This document shows, piece by piece, positions 28,448 to 37,554 of a stretch of DNA of 64,000 nucleotides. Both the position numbers and the translations under genes were made by a program. The notes under the pieces are model-generated. The model saw nothing but the letters and a program-made list of their open reading frames with translations. It searched no databases and was not told the DNA's origin. The DNA is from Bacteroidota bacterium (lineage in GTDB: Bacteria; Bacteroidota; Bacteroidia; Flavobacteriales; Flavobacteriaceae): the NCBI GenBank assembly GCA_022562895.1, contig JADFOK010000010.1:1-64000 (forward strand), given 5' to 3'. Numbering within the stretch: the stretch's first letter is position 1; every line of letters begins with the position of its first letter.

Positions 28448-29638
28448 TTATTTGTCTATAATTTCTGTTACCTGACCTGCCCCTACAGTTCTACCTCCCT
28501 CACGAATCGCAAAACGTAAACCTACGTTCATTGCAATTGCTTGATGTAGTTCGACATTAATAGTTAGGTTATCACCAGGCATTACCATTTCAACTCCATC
28601 AGGAAGTGTAATATTTCCAGTTACATCAGTGGTACGTACGTAAAACTGAGGACGGTAGTTATTATGGAATGGTGTGTGACGACCCCCTTCTTCTTTTTTA
28701 AGAATATATACTTCTGCCTTAAACTTGGCGTGAGGTGTTACAGACCCCTGTTTACAGATAACCATACCTCTTCTAATGTCATTTTTTTCAATACCTCTTA
28801 AAAGGATACCAACATTATCGCCAGCTTCACCTCTATCAAGAATTTTACGGAACATCTCAACTCCAGTAATAGTAGAAGTTAATTTTTCTGCTCCCATACC
28901 AATAATATCAACAGGATCTCCAGTATTTGCTATTCCAACTTCAATACGTCCGGTTGCAACTGTACCACGTCCTGTAATAGAGAATACATCTTCGATTGGC
29001 ATTAAAAAAGGTTTATCTATATCACGTTTTGGCAGCTCAATCCAGGTGTCTACGGCTTCCATTAATTTTATAACAGTATCAACCCACTTTTGTTCTCCAT
29101 TAAGAGCACCTAATGCTGAACCAGCAATAACAGGTCCTTTATCACCATCATATTCGTAGAAACTAAGAAGTTCTCTGATTTCCATTTCTACCAGCTCAAG
29201 CAATTCATCATCATCTACCATATCTACTTTATTCATGTATACAACAATACGTGGAATACCTACTTGGCGACCTAAAAGGATATGCTCACGGGTTTGTGGC
29301 ATTGGTCCATCAGTGGCAGCAACTACAAGAATAGCACCATCCATTTGTGCAGCACCTGTTACCATGTTCTTTACATAATCCGCGTGACCTGGACAGTCAA
29401 CATGGGCGTAGTGTCGAGTAGCTGTAGAATACTCTATGTGTGAAGAGTTAATTGTAATCCCTCTTTCTTTTTCCTCAGGAGCATTATCGATTTGATCAAA
29501 AGTTACTTCCTCAGAATGACCTGCATCTGCCAACACTTTTGTAATAGCTGCAGTTAATGTTGTTTTACCGTGATCTACGTGTCCAATTGTACCTACATTT
29601 AAGTGGGGTTTCGACCGATCAAATTTTTCTTTTGCCAT
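28448..29638 (-). CDS. tuf: Translation elongation factor Tu
   Basis: 396 residues. The P-loop GHVDHGKT lies at 19-26, the switch I segment contains [15 protein letters not shown], then DCPGHADY and NKVD follow, with the conserved C-terminal domain ([30 protein letters not shown]). It delivers aminoacyl-tRNA to the ribosome. It sits directly after four tRNA genes and before tRNA-Trp, like tufB of E. coli. The switch residues look wild-type, and I see no obvious kirromycin-type change. Confidence 0.98.
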   Translation of the reverse strand: MAKEKFDRSKPHLNVGTIGHVDHGKTTLTAAITKVLADAGHSEEVTFDQIDNAPEEKERGITINSSHIEYSTATRHYAHVDCPGHADYVKNMVTGAAQMDGAILVVAATDGPMPQTREHILLGRQVGIPRIVVYMNKVDMVDDDELLELVEMEIRELLSFYEYDGDKGPVIAGSALGALNGEQKWVDTVIKLMEAVDTWIELPKRDIDKPFLMPIEDVFSITGRGTVATGRIEVGIANTGDPVDIIGMGAEKLTSTITGVEMFRKILDRGEAGDNVGILLRGIEKNDIRRGMVICKQGSVTPHAKFKAEVYILKKEEGGRHTPFHNNYRPQFYVRTTDVTGNITLPDGVEMVMPGDNLTINVELHQAIAMNVGLRFAIREGGRTVGAGQVTEIIDK

Positions 29639-29692
29639 CTTGTATTAATTTAGTCTTTGTTATATTTTAGTATTTAATATTAAATTTTATTG

Positions 29693-29764
<72 letters not shown>

Positions 29765-29830
29765 GTAAAGTGTTAATTTACATCCTTTGCTTTTAAAAGG
29801 AAGAGTTTCCTGCCTTCTCAGAATTTTTAG

Positions 29831-29903
29831 AGCGGGAGACCGGGTTCGAACCGGCGACATTCAGCTTGGAAGGCTGACGCTCTACCAACTGAGCTACTCC
29901 CGC
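29831..29903 (-). tRNA. tRNA-Gly (TCC anticodon)
   Basis: 73 bases. Acceptor GCGGGAG/CTCCCGC, anticodon loop CTTCCAA (anticodon TCC) and T-arm GGTTCGAACC. CCA is not encoded. Confidence 0.97.
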
Positions 29904-30023
29904 AAAATCTTTCCTAAATAATTATAGGAAAATAATTCAGAACCAACTAGATTGTTTAAAAGTACTCCCCCGCAATACCCGGTGATCCTATTCAGGCGAA
30001 CATTTACATAAAAAATTTTTATG

Positions 30024-30105
<82 letters not shown>

Positions 30106-30245
30106 TTAATTCAAAACATCTATTTTAAAGAACATTTTAGAGTTGTTAGAGAGACTCTCTTCGACTCCGTTCAAGACTAACTTCCCTTTCCTAAAGAAGT
30201 AATTATTAAATACTTCTTTAATCCTGAAAATCAATCTTTTCAAAG

Positions 30246-30319
30246 AGCCGATGGAGGGACTCGAACCCACGACCTGCTGATTACAAATCAGCTGCTCTAG
30301 CCAGCTGAGCTACATCGGC
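30246..30319 (-). tRNA. tRNA-Thr (TGT anticodon)
   Basis: 74 bases. Acceptor GCCGATG/CATCGGC, anticodon loop TTTGTAA (anticodon TGT) and T-arm GGTTCGAGTC. First tRNA of the cluster; no clear -7 element is seen in the short gap after the hpf terminator. Confidence 0.97.
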
Positions 30320-30340
30320 TTTCGGCTTACTTTTTAACAT

Positions 30341-30367
30341 AAAAAAGTCCGCTATTTCTAACGGACT
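30341..30367 (-). terminator. Terminator between hpf and the tRNA-tuf cluster
   Basis: On the minus strand AGTCCG pairs with CGGACT around a 10-base loop, followed by six T. It lies about 50 bases after the hpf stop, so hpf and the tRNA/tuf operon are separate transcription units. Confidence 0.85.
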
Positions 30368-30419
30368 GCAAATGTAATTAAATTATTTTTTTTAAAAAAC
30401 TATTTTTAAGAAAATAATC

Positions 30420-30722
30420 TTATGAATATGCTCTCTGTTTTTGTTTTCTTTTTTTAAGTAGCCTCTCCAATGCTTTCAGGCATTTATCTGTTCCTTTTTC
30501 AAAAGTTTTAGCCCCTTTTTTTACCATTAAAACATCACCAGGAATACTTAATAATATCTCTACAATTTTATTTTGTCTGTCTTTTGTTTTCTGAACTTTT
30601 AAAAAAACGTCTGCAAAGATAATTCGGTTATAAAATATTTCCAATTTAGAGAGTCTCTTATTAATGAAAATGATTAGCTTTTCATCTGCTACAAAGTTAG
30701 GTGTTTGCACATTTACTTTCAT
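30420..30722 (-). CDS. hpf: Ribosome hibernation promoting factor (HPF/RaiA family, short form)
   Basis: 100 residues from the ATG at 30722 (MKVNVQTPNFVAD). A TTG two codons upstream would add only two residues. The fold pattern is the HPF/YfiA one: a beta start, helix with FINKRLSKLE, beta strands ADVFLKVQK and KIVEILLSIPG, and a helical basic tail ending LLKKRKQKQ. It binds the 30S decoding region and silences ribosomes in stationary phase. It follows the recombinase gene by 23 bases, so the two are probably one operon. Confidence 0.9.
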   Translation of the reverse strand: MKVNVQTPNFVADEKLIIFINKRLSKLEIFYNRIIFADVFLKVQKTKDRQNKIVEILLSIPGDVLMVKKGAKTFEKGTDKCLKALERLLKKRKQKQRAYS

Positions 30723-30745
30723 AATCAATGAGTTAATTTTTGTTC

Positions 30746-31636
30746 TTATTTTAAATTTCTAGGATGTGAATTTTTATATACCTGTTTCAATTTTGCTATA
30801 CTATTGTGAGTATACACTTGAGTAGATGCCAAACTGGAATGCCCAAGCAACTCCTTTACTGCTTTTAAATCAGCACCTTCGTTTAAAAGATGAGTTGCAA
30901 AAGAATGCCGCAAGATATGTGGACTCTTTTTTACTTTTTCTGATGCTTTACCAAAATACTTATTTATAACTCGGTAAACAAGTGTTTCGTATATTTTAAC
31001 TCCTTTAGATGACAAGAAAAGAAAATCATTATCCTTAATCATTTCAAGGTCTTTTCTATAATATAAATACTCATGAATGGTCTCGGTTACTACAGAAATC
31101 AAGGGGATAATTCGCTCTTTATTTCTTTTCCCCAAAACCTTAATTGTTTTTTTGGATAGGGATACATCACTCAATTTTAAATTTACAAGTTCAGCTCGCC
31201 GTATTCCGGTAGAGTATAAAAGTTCAACAATTAGTTTGTTACGAACATTTTTAAAATCTTTTTCTTCCTGAAGTAATTCCAATACATTTGTTATTTCTTT
31301 TTCTGAAAATGGAACTTGTAGTTTTTTTGAGGTTTTTAAGGCCTTATGTTTGGATAATGGATTTACTTTAATCTGTTCGGTCTTTAGTAAAAATTTGTAA
31401 TATGTTTTTAAAGAAGAAATTTTTCGATTGATGCTTCGGTTTGATATACCTGTTTCTACTAAAAATACGATCCAGCTTCGAACAATAGAATAGTGAACAT
31501 TTTTAATATCGGTATATTTATATACTTCTGAAGCATATTCAAAAAAACTTTCCAAATCACTTTTATAGGCCTTAACTGTGTGAACTGAATATTTTTTCTC
31601 TAATTCCAAAAAGGATATAAAGTTTGAAAAGGGCAT
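30746..31636 (-). CDS. XerC/XerD-like tyrosine recombinase
   Basis: 296 residues, the chromosomal Xer size. An N-terminal SAM-like domain (about 1-95) precedes a catalytic domain with R146 (STGIRRAEL), K170, H240-x-x-R243 (HILRHSFATHL), H266 (LLGHSS) and the nucleophile Y275 (TQVYTH). The place between rpsU and hpf is typical of flavobacterial core genomes, so a housekeeping role in chromosome dimer resolution is likelier than a mobile-element integrase. No attachment-site repeats are seen nearby. An exact -7 element (minus strand TAATTTTG, 31642-31649) ends only five bases before the ATG. Confidence 0.9.
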   Translation of the reverse strand: MPFSNFISFLELEKKYSVHTVKAYKSDLESFFEYASEVYKYTDIKNVHYSIVRSWIVFLVETGISNRSINRKISSLKTYYKFLLKTEQIKVNPLSKHKALKTSKKLQVPFSEKEITNVLELLQEEKDFKNVRNKLIVELLYSTGIRRAELVNLKLSDVSLSKKTIKVLGKRNKERIIPLISVVTETIHEYLYYRKDLEMIKDNDFLFLSSKGVKIYETLVYRVINKYFGKASEKVKKSPHILRHSFATHLLNEGADLKAVKELLGHSSLASTQVYTHNSIAKLKQVYKNSHPRNLK

Positions 31637-31641
31637 GTCAT

Positions 31642-31649
31642 CAAAATTA
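31642..31649 (-). promoter_or_regulatory. Possible -7 element giving a near-leaderless recombinase mRNA
   Basis: Minus strand TAATTTTG, an exact TAnnTTTG, ending five bases before the ATG. If used, transcription would start at or within a few bases of the start codon. The preceding rpsU terminator makes some promoter here likely. Confidence 0.3.
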
Positions 31650-31660
31650 TTCAGATATGA

Positions 31661-31706
31661 AAAAAATCCGTTGAAAAGTAAAGTTACTAATTTCCAACGG
31701 ATTTTT
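31661..31706 (-). terminator. Terminator after rpsU
   Basis: On the minus strand AAAAATCCGTTG pairs with CAACGGATTTTT, followed by more T. It lies 22 bases after the rpsU stop. Confidence 0.85.
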
Positions 31707-31727
31707 ATTATTTACAGGTAAGAACTA

Positions 31728-31922
31728 TTAAATTTCTTCCAGATCTCTTAGATGTTGTATATATTGAGCTTTTTGCATTTGTGCTCTTCGTATTACAGAA
31801 GGCTTTGAAAATTGCTTTCTAGATCTCAATTGACGCATAGTTCCTGTACGGTCAAACTTTCGTTTAAAACGTTTTAGCGCTCTGTCTATATTTTCTCCTT
31901 CTTTTACCGGTATTATTAACAT
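31728..31922 (-). CDS. rpsU: 30S ribosomal protein S21
   Basis: 64 residues, basic. The conserved start LIIPVKEGENIDRALKRFKRKFDRTG and the Arg/Lys-rich helix RRAQMQKAQYIQ define S21. In Bacteroidota S21 is of interest because these bacteria sequester their anti-Shine-Dalgarno sequence near S21, bS18 and bS6 on the ribosome. The gene has its own terminator and -7 element. Confidence 0.96.
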   Translation of the reverse strand: MLIIPVKEGENIDRALKRFKRKFDRTGTMRQLRSRKQFSKPSVIRRAQMQKAQYIQHLRDLEEI

Positions 31923-31952
31923 AGTATCTTAACCTCCTCTCTTTTGGGATTG

Positions 31953-31960
31953 CAAAGGTA
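31953..31960 (-). promoter_or_regulatory. Candidate -7 promoter element of rpsU
   Basis: Minus strand TACCTTTG, an exact TAnnTTTG, 30 bases upstream of the rpsU ATG. Between them is a purine-rich AGAGGAGG stretch (31933-31942 region), an unusually good Shine-Dalgarno-like sequence about 10 bases before the start, in a phylum that rarely uses one. Confidence 0.5.
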
Positions 31961-32015
31961 ATTAAGATTTTTGGTTATAGATATAAGATATTAGATTTTT
32001 TATAGAATGATTGTT

Positions 32016-33446
32016 TCACTCTTTAAAGAGTGTTGCACGCTTACTCAAATCCCGAACGAGTTTTTCTTCTTCTTCGCTTTCTAGTAAAATATTATAATTT
32101 TCCCAGAACTCTTTATTATAAGGTCGTTGTAAAAATATATCCTCAGACCATGTTTTTTGAAGTGCTTCTGCTATTGTTTCAGGGTTTTGGATTATTTCAG
32201 TAAAGAGTATTTCCTGCACTGTGTAATAAAATTGTTCTTCTTTTTCCTTTTTAATCTCCTCTTCGGTTTTATTGAATTTATCTGAAGACCTATCTCCTAC
32301 ATTAACTAGTTTTGGGGTTTCATAATAGTAGTAGTTTGGATACATCTTACCTTGATATTCCATATATGATATAATCAACTTGTGATTATTAAGTGTACCT
32401 AAAAGGCTCTTGCTTCTTTTTTTTTGCTTATCTGAAGCTGCTATTAATTCGTATTCAATTTTCTTTATAGCATAGGTATCCCAATATATGTAAAGCCAAC
32501 CTTTGGGTTCAAATCCTTCATTGTAGATTCCAATAGTATTTAATCCCGCATAATCTTTTCCTTTTTTAATTTCCAGTTTATATAGTTTCCTGCCATTATC
32601 TACTAAAACAGTATCAAGCCTAAATTGATGGTTTTCAAGAATATTTTCCCCAAACAAAGCTTGCGACATATTTGAATTCCTTATTAAATTAAGTCTACCT
32701 TTAAAGAGATTTCCAAGACCGTTAACTCGAATATCATTCCATTTAATAGCTTCTACTAGCCTTACTGTTTTTATGGTATCCCTGCGAAGTTGTTTAGACT
32801 TCATCTTAAAGTTTTTATAAGTGTTTCTTAAGTAGGAAGAATAAACAAACAAACTATCTATATCCCGCAAATCATAACTCTTTCTATTTTCATCGACATT
32901 AATTTTTAAATTGTTCCTGGAACCAGAAGCATAACTAGAATCATACAATGTGATAGCGCTTTCAATTAGCCATTTATATTCTTTCTTATTACGCTCTTTA
33001 TGTCTTAAAAATCCTTTTTGTAAATAAGGTTGCTCAGGTAAATTCTGTGGAAGTTCTTTTATGGCTCTTAAAACAATGTCATTTCCTGTTTTAGGTCTTG
33101 TCCCGGCAATAATGACAACTTCATCCAAAGAGGCTATATCCTCTTCAAGAAATATATCCTCATCATTTACAAAATCACTTACCAGCGTTCTAAAACTTTT
33201 ATAGCCTATAGATGATATTACGAGGGTATCATTTTCTAATTCCTGAGGTACGGATAAAACAAATTTACCATCCGTATTACTCACAGTACCTATTGTGGAG
33301 TTATCAATATAGATGCTGGCATTCTCCAAAGGTTCGTAGGTCAAAAAATTAACTATTTTACTTTTAAGCTCGGTCTGAGCAAAGGCATTTATAGAAAAAA
33401 CGAATAGTAATAAACAAATAAAATGTTTCAAATAGCTATGTATCAT
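32016..33446 (-). CDS. Secreted CarboxypepD_reg-like domain protein of unknown function
   Basis: 476 residues. The signal peptide ends near FAQ (residue 24). A carboxypeptidase-regulatory-like beta domain spans about 25-110 (ENASIYIDNSTIGTVSNTDG, TLVISSIGYKS), followed by LDEVVI, the hallmark of TonB-receptor plug-like N-termini. No TonB plug or long barrel follows. The remaining 350 residues are mixed alpha/beta with many Tyr and charged residues. This architecture is frequent in Bacteroidota without assigned function. Probably periplasmic or outer-membrane associated. Confidence 0.75.
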   Translation of the reverse strand: MIHSYLKHFICLLLFVFSINAFAQTELKSKIVNFLTYEPLENASIYIDNSTIGTVSNTDGKFVLSVPQELENDTLVISSIGYKSFRTLVSDFVNDEDIFLEEDIASLDEVVIIAGTRPKTGNDIVLRAIKELPQNLPEQPYLQKGFLRHKERNKKEYKWLIESAITLYDSSYASGSRNNLKINVDENRKSYDLRDIDSLFVYSSYLRNTYKNFKMKSKQLRRDTIKTVRLVEAIKWNDIRVNGLGNLFKGRLNLIRNSNMSQALFGENILENHQFRLDTVLVDNGRKLYKLEIKKGKDYAGLNTIGIYNEGFEPKGWLYIYWDTYAIKKIEYELIAASDKQKKRSKSLLGTLNNHKLIISYMEYQGKMYPNYYYYETPKLVNVGDRSSDKFNKTEEEIKKEKEEQFYYTVQEILFTEIIQNPETIAEALQKTWSEDIFLQRPYNKEFWENYNILLESEEEEKLVRDLSKRATLFKE

Positions 33447-33482
33447 TTTTACAAATTTGGTTAAATAACGATCATCTAGCCA

Positions 33483-34649
33483 TTATGTAGCAGTTTTATA
33501 TTCTTTATTATCAATGATTATTTTTGCGATTACCTCTCGAAGTATTTCTGAAGTACCTCCTCCAATTGGTCCCAAACGACTATCTCTGAACAAACGTGCT
33601 AATGGATATTCTTCCATATAACCATACCCGCCTAATAATTGAAGACATTGATACATTACATCGTCTGCAACTTTTGTGGATATTAATTTACTCATAGTCG
33701 CTTCCTTGACAACATACTCACCATCATTTAATCGCTTTGCAGTTGTATAATTAAAGGTTTTACAAACTTCAATTTCACTTGCCATTTGTGCTACACTATG
33801 CCGTAATGCTTGAAACTCAGAAATGGATTTACCAAAAGCCTGTCTTTCTTTCATATATTGTATGGTATACTCCAAAGCGTACTCGCTCCTTGCATGAGCA
33901 TTAACTCCCATAATCAAACGCTCAAATGAAAAATGTTGCATTATATAAGGAAATCCTTTGTTCTCTTCTCCCATTAAATTTTCGACCGGTATCGTAACAT
34001 TATCGAAAGCTATTTCGGCAGTATCGCTAGCTCTCCAACCTAATTTATTAAGTTTCGTAGTCGAAATCCCTGGAGTATCTTTATCAATTACAAAAATACT
34101 TATTCCTTTATTTCCTAAGTCAGGAGATGTTTTAGCTGCAACTATTAAATAATCACAATAGATACCATTAGTAATAAAAGTCTTAGAACCATTAATAATA
34201 TAGCTATCACCTTTTTTTACAGCGGTTGTTCTTAAACCTGAAACATCAGATCCACAAAAGGGTTCTGTAATACATAAACAACCTATTTTTTTACCTGTAA
34301 TACTGGGTGTCAGATATTTTTCCTTTATTTCATGGCTTCCTTCTTTATTTAAGTGAGTCATCGCTAAATAAGCATGTGCCCACATGGCTGCTGCAAAACC
34401 ACCAGAATTAATTTTTTGAAGTTCTTCAAGGAAAATTACCGTATAAAACAAATCGAGATTAAGGCCTCCATATTTTTCGGGATAGGTCAAACCAAAATAG
34501 CCCATTTCGCCCATTTTTTCCCAAATAAATCGATCAATAGTTCCTGTTTCTTCCCATTTTTCTATATGAGGAACTACCTCCTTTATTAAAAAATCTTTTA
34601 AACTCTTTCTAAAAAGATCGTGCTCTTCACTAAAAAACATTGTATTCAT
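33483..34649 (-). CDS. Acyl-CoA dehydrogenase family protein
   Basis: 388 residues with the full ACAD fold: N-terminal helices, the FAD-binding segment CLCITEPFCGSDVSGLRTTA, then KTFITNG, and C-terminal QLLGGYGYMEEYPLARLFRDSR. The YEGT motif that carries the catalytic Glu in short- and medium-chain enzymes is replaced by GGGTSEIL. A Glu in the helix ERLIMGVNAHARSEYALEYT matches the position used by long-chain and isovaleryl-CoA type enzymes. It oxidises an acyl-CoA thioester at C2-C3; chain specificity is uncertain. No beta-oxidation partners are adjacent. Confidence 0.9.
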   Translation of the reverse strand: MNTMFFSEEHDLFRKSLKDFLIKEVVPHIEKWEETGTIDRFIWEKMGEMGYFGLTYPEKYGGLNLDLFYTVIFLEELQKINSGGFAAAMWAHAYLAMTHLNKEGSHEIKEKYLTPSITGKKIGCLCITEPFCGSDVSGLRTTAVKKGDSYIINGSKTFITNGIYCDYLIVAAKTSPDLGNKGISIFVIDKDTPGISTTKLNKLGWRASDTAEIAFDNVTIPVENLMGEENKGFPYIMQHFSFERLIMGVNAHARSEYALEYTIQYMKERQAFGKSISEFQALRHSVAQMASEIEVCKTFNYTTAKRLNDGEYVVKEATMSKLISTKVADDVMYQCLQLLGGYGYMEEYPLARLFRDSRLGPIGGGTSEILREVIAKIIIDNKEYKTAT

Positions 34650-34697
34650 AAAACGTTACTGATTTTGGGATTATGAGTTGCTGTATTATCAGGGCAA

Positions 34698-35573
34698 TCA
34701 TTCAATATGCAAATATAACTGAATTCCTTCTAATTTTCTTATTGAAAGTTTTTCAATATTTTCTAATTCTGAAAAGGAATTTATACCCCCTCTCAACACT
34801 CTGTATTCCCAAATTATCTTTGCAAGTTCAAAGGAGATCCCTGGAATTGTTGCCAGGTCTGAGGCAGATACAGTGTTAAGATTCATAGTATTGATTTTCT
34901 TTGGAGTCTTCACGGTAAATTCATTCAATGTTCTACTTACAGTCTGTGGGTTCAATCCATAAACATTATATAATTGTATATCTGATGTATATCCGCCTAA
35001 CTTTTTACGATACGTTATAATACGCTTGCTTAGAACATCTCCTATTCCATTTACTTTTTGAAGTTGAATTACAGTAGCTTTGTTAAGGTCTGTTTTTTGC
35101 TCGAAAGTTTTCTCAGAATAGTTTTTGAAATTACTTTTCTTACTGGATTCAGGATTAGTAATCCATTCAGGAAATTTAAAATAGGGACTAATCTTTTTTA
35201 GAAGTGAATCTGAAACATTGGTAACTCTTTTAAAATCGCTTTTAGAATTAATCCATTTTCCCTCATCTCTATATTTTTTTAAACGATCTATTTCTTCGGT
35301 ATTCATTCCCAAAGTATATCCCTTAAAATCTGTTATGTAATTTGGATTAAAAGGAAAACTTTTTGGTTTTCGCCTTTCGATCTCAAGGGTACGTAGAGAA
35401 TCTATTTGTTTCTGAATGGCAGATATTTCAGGTGAAGAAATATCGAGAATGTTTTCTTTAGAAAAATCTACAAAGTAATACACGCTAAGTAAACCCGTTA
35501 TAAGAAGAACCAAAAATAAAATCCCACTTCGTTCTTGTTTATTAAACATAAAGTAGGATTTCATTTTATTCAT
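34698..35573 (-). CDS. ComEA-like helix-hairpin-helix protein with N-terminal membrane anchor
   Basis: 291 residues. One transmembrane helix near residues 18-34 is followed by three helix-hairpin-helix segments: GMNTEEIDRLKKYRDEGKWI, then LQKVNGIGDVLSKRIITYR (about residue 175) and DLATIPGISFELAKIIWEYR (near 245). Such HhH pairs bind DNA backbone non-specifically, as in the competence protein ComEA. A role in DNA uptake is plausible but no other competence gene is near. It starts 12 bases downstream of the AGCS symporter stop, so the two may be co-transcribed. Confidence 0.8.
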   Translation of the reverse strand: MNKMKSYFMFNKQERSGILFLVLLITGLLSVYYFVDFSKENILDISSPEISAIQKQIDSLRTLEIERRKPKSFPFNPNYITDFKGYTLGMNTEEIDRLKKYRDEGKWINSKSDFKRVTNVSDSLLKKISPYFKFPEWITNPESSKKSNFKNYSEKTFEQKTDLNKATVIQLQKVNGIGDVLSKRIITYRKKLGGYTSDIQLYNVYGLNPQTVSRTLNEFTVKTPKKINTMNLNTVSASDLATIPGISFELAKIIWEYRVLRGGINSFSELENIEKLSIRKLEGIQLYLHIE

Positions 35574-35585
35574 TAGAATAAGTAC

Positions 35586-37208
35586 TTAATTTTTCTTTGC
35601 AGACTTAATAGCACTTAAATACCTTACCAATTCTTCACGTACTTTAGGGAATAATAAAAGTAATCCTATCATATTTGGAAATACCAAGGCGAGTATCATT
35701 GCATCTGAGAATTTTATCACAGCATCCAACGTTGCGGATGCTCCAATAACTACAAATAAAAGGAACATTACTTTGTAAATGATATCTGCTTTTTTTCCTC
35801 TTCCAAAAAGATATTTCCAAGATTGAAGTCCATAGTAAGACCATGAGATCATGGTGGAAAATGCAAATAAAATAATTGCTACTGTCAATATATAACTAAA
35901 GCCAGGAAGGACAGAATCAAAAGCCATTGTTGTTAAATCCACTCCCCCAATGTATTGTTGAGTTTCGTTAATTAAAACGGAACTGTTTACAGAGTTTCCA
36001 TACTCAAAAGCTCCTGAAGACATATTAAAGAAGATAATTACTAAAGCGGTCATGGTGCAAATCACTATGGTATCGATAAAAGGTTCTAATAGTGCAACTA
36101 TACCCTCACTTGCAGGATACTTGGTTTTAACCGCAGAGTGAGCAATGGCAGCACTACCGGCACCTGCTTCATTAGAAAATGCTGCTCTTTGGAATCCTAC
36201 AATTAATACCCCAAGTATTCCCCCAAGACCAGCCTGGGGTGAAAATGCACCAGATATAATCAAGCTAAAGGCTTCTCCTACAAATTCTATATTTGAAAAA
36301 ATAATCACTAAAGATGCTATTATATAGATAATTGCCATAAAAGGAACTACCTTTTCTGTTATTTTTGCAATACGCTTTATTCCGCCAATAATAACAATTC
36401 CAACAACAATTGCTAATACAATGCCTATTATTGTTCCTGAGGCTCCTCCTGTGATACCTAACATACTTGATATTTGAACTGCAGCCTGGTTAGATTGAAA
36501 TGCGTTGCCCCCACCAAAGGAAGCCCCCACACATAATACAGCAAAAATAACAGCTAATACTTTCCCAAGTACAGCTTTATTTTGAAGTTTAAGTCCTTTC
36601 TGTAAATAGTACATTGGGCCTCCATAAACAGTTCCATCTGGACCAATATCACGATATTTAACACCTAAGGTACATTCTACAAACTTAGAAGACATTCCTA
36701 TAAATCCACAAACAATCATCCAAAAAGTAGCTCCTGGACCACCTACTGCAATTGCAACAGCTACCCCGGCAATATTACCAAGTCCTACTGTACCTGAAAC
36801 TGCGGTAGCTAATGCTTGAAAATGTGTTACTTCTCCTTCTTTACCTTCGTCTTTTATTGTGTCTGGAAGATCCCCGTCAACTATGTTTACATCAGACTTT
36901 TCTACTTCATTACCTTCAATTTCATCATATTTACCCCTAACGGTATTAATTGCTAATTTAAATTTGAAAATACCGGGAAAACCAAAATAGAAAGTAAAAT
37001 AAGTGGCTCCTACTACCAGTAATATAACCACTATGGGAATATTATATTCGCCAATTGTAAGGGGATAAAAAACCAATCTTTCCCAACCTTCAGCTATCGG
37101 CATAAAAGCATCATTTATCCTTTCATCAAGGCCTTGTTCTGTTTTTTCTTGAGCAAAAGATATAAAAGGTAAAATTATGGCGATTAAGGAAAGAAGATAT
37201 TTCTTCAT
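35586..37208 (-). CDS. Sodium:alanine (AGCS-family) amino acid symporter
   Basis: 540 residues. An N-terminal signal-like segment (1-19) precedes the AGCS core with about eleven membrane helices. Signature parts are GTVGLGNIAGVAVAI, GGPGATFWMIVCGFIGMSSKF, GGPMYYLQKGL and SNEAGAGSAAIAHS. The protein carries an extended N-terminal region before the first helix, common in Bacteroidota members. It imports alanine, glycine or a related amino acid with Na+ or H+. The cytosolic segment near residues 95-120 is rich in Asp and Glu. Confidence 0.9.
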   Translation of the reverse strand: MKKYLLSLIAIILPFISFAQEKTEQGLDERINDAFMPIAEGWERLVFYPLTIGEYNIPIVVILLVVGATYFTFYFGFPGIFKFKLAINTVRGKYDEIEGNEVEKSDVNIVDGDLPDTIKDEGKEGEVTHFQALATAVSGTVGLGNIAGVAVAIAVGGPGATFWMIVCGFIGMSSKFVECTLGVKYRDIGPDGTVYGGPMYYLQKGLKLQNKAVLGKVLAVIFAVLCVGASFGGGNAFQSNQAAVQISSMLGITGGASGTIIGIVLAIVVGIVIIGGIKRIAKITEKVVPFMAIIYIIASLVIIFSNIEFVGEAFSLIISGAFSPQAGLGGILGVLIVGFQRAAFSNEAGAGSAAIAHSAVKTKYPASEGIVALLEPFIDTIVICTMTALVIIFFNMSSGAFEYGNSVNSSVLINETQQYIGGVDLTTMAFDSVLPGFSYILTVAIILFAFSTMISWSYYGLQSWKYLFGRGKKADIIYKVMFLLFVVIGASATLDAVIKFSDAMILALVFPNMIGLLLLFPKVREELVRYLSAIKSAKKN

Positions 37209-37296
37209 AATAGTTTAGTTAATAAGTTGATTAATAATTTTAAAATTAAAGGAAAGCAAGATGCTAAAAATAATATCTATATCAAATTTTTGTACG

Positions 37297-37345
37297 TTAA
37301 AAAGTTAAAATTCATCATACATGATATAGTCGTTTTAACTTTTCT
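37297..37345 (-). terminator. Hairpin terminator of the old PspC/channel transcript
   Basis: AAAAGTTAAAA at 37300-37310 pairs with 37333-37343 over 11 bp, and an inner 5-bp stem (37314-37318 with 37321-37325) lies in the loop. On the minus strand it ends in five T. It starts a few bases after the stop codon of the TrkA-C relic. Confidence 0.6.
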
Positions 37346-37347
37346 AT

Positions 37348-37554
37348 TTACTGAGGTCTTCCAATTAGAATAAGTTTTGAATTTCTTTTTAATAGTAAAG
37401 AAGGTTCCGGATTTACTATATATTCACCTTCGGGAGATTTATAACCAATTATAGAACATCTTGTTTTCTTACGAAGATCTAATTCTTTTATGTGTAGTTT
37501 TTTCTTTATGACATACTTTATCAAGTTGTATGTTTTTAGTTTGAAATAATTTTC
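37348..37554 (-). pseudogene. Relic of a TrkA-C (RCK_C) domain, probably from a lost potassium channel gene
   Basis: Reading the minus strand from just after the PspC stop, in the same frame, gives about 68 codons without a stop and without an ATG. The last 45 residues contain ELDLRKKTRCSIIGYKSP, then EGEYIVNPEPSLLLKRNSKL and ILIGRPQ before TAA at 37348-37350. That is the C-terminal two-thirds of an RCK_C domain, as at the end of bacterial potassium channels and TrkA-like proteins. The pore and Rossmann (TrkA-N) parts are absent. A terminator hairpin follows. The simplest reading is an internal deletion that removed a channel gene between PspC and its own 3' end. An alternative is translation as a short peptide from a TTG at 37524, which I think unlikely. 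Confidence 0.75.

Noticed and set aside
30746..31636. Tyrosine recombinase as a prophage or island integrase next to tRNA genes
   Set aside because: Neighbours are core genes (rpsU, hpf), the length is that of Xer, the nearest tRNA is intact and no direct repeat of a tRNA end was seen.
35644..35844. 66-codon frame within the AGCS symporter gene
   Set aside because: Alternative frame of a clear membrane transporter; no independent support.
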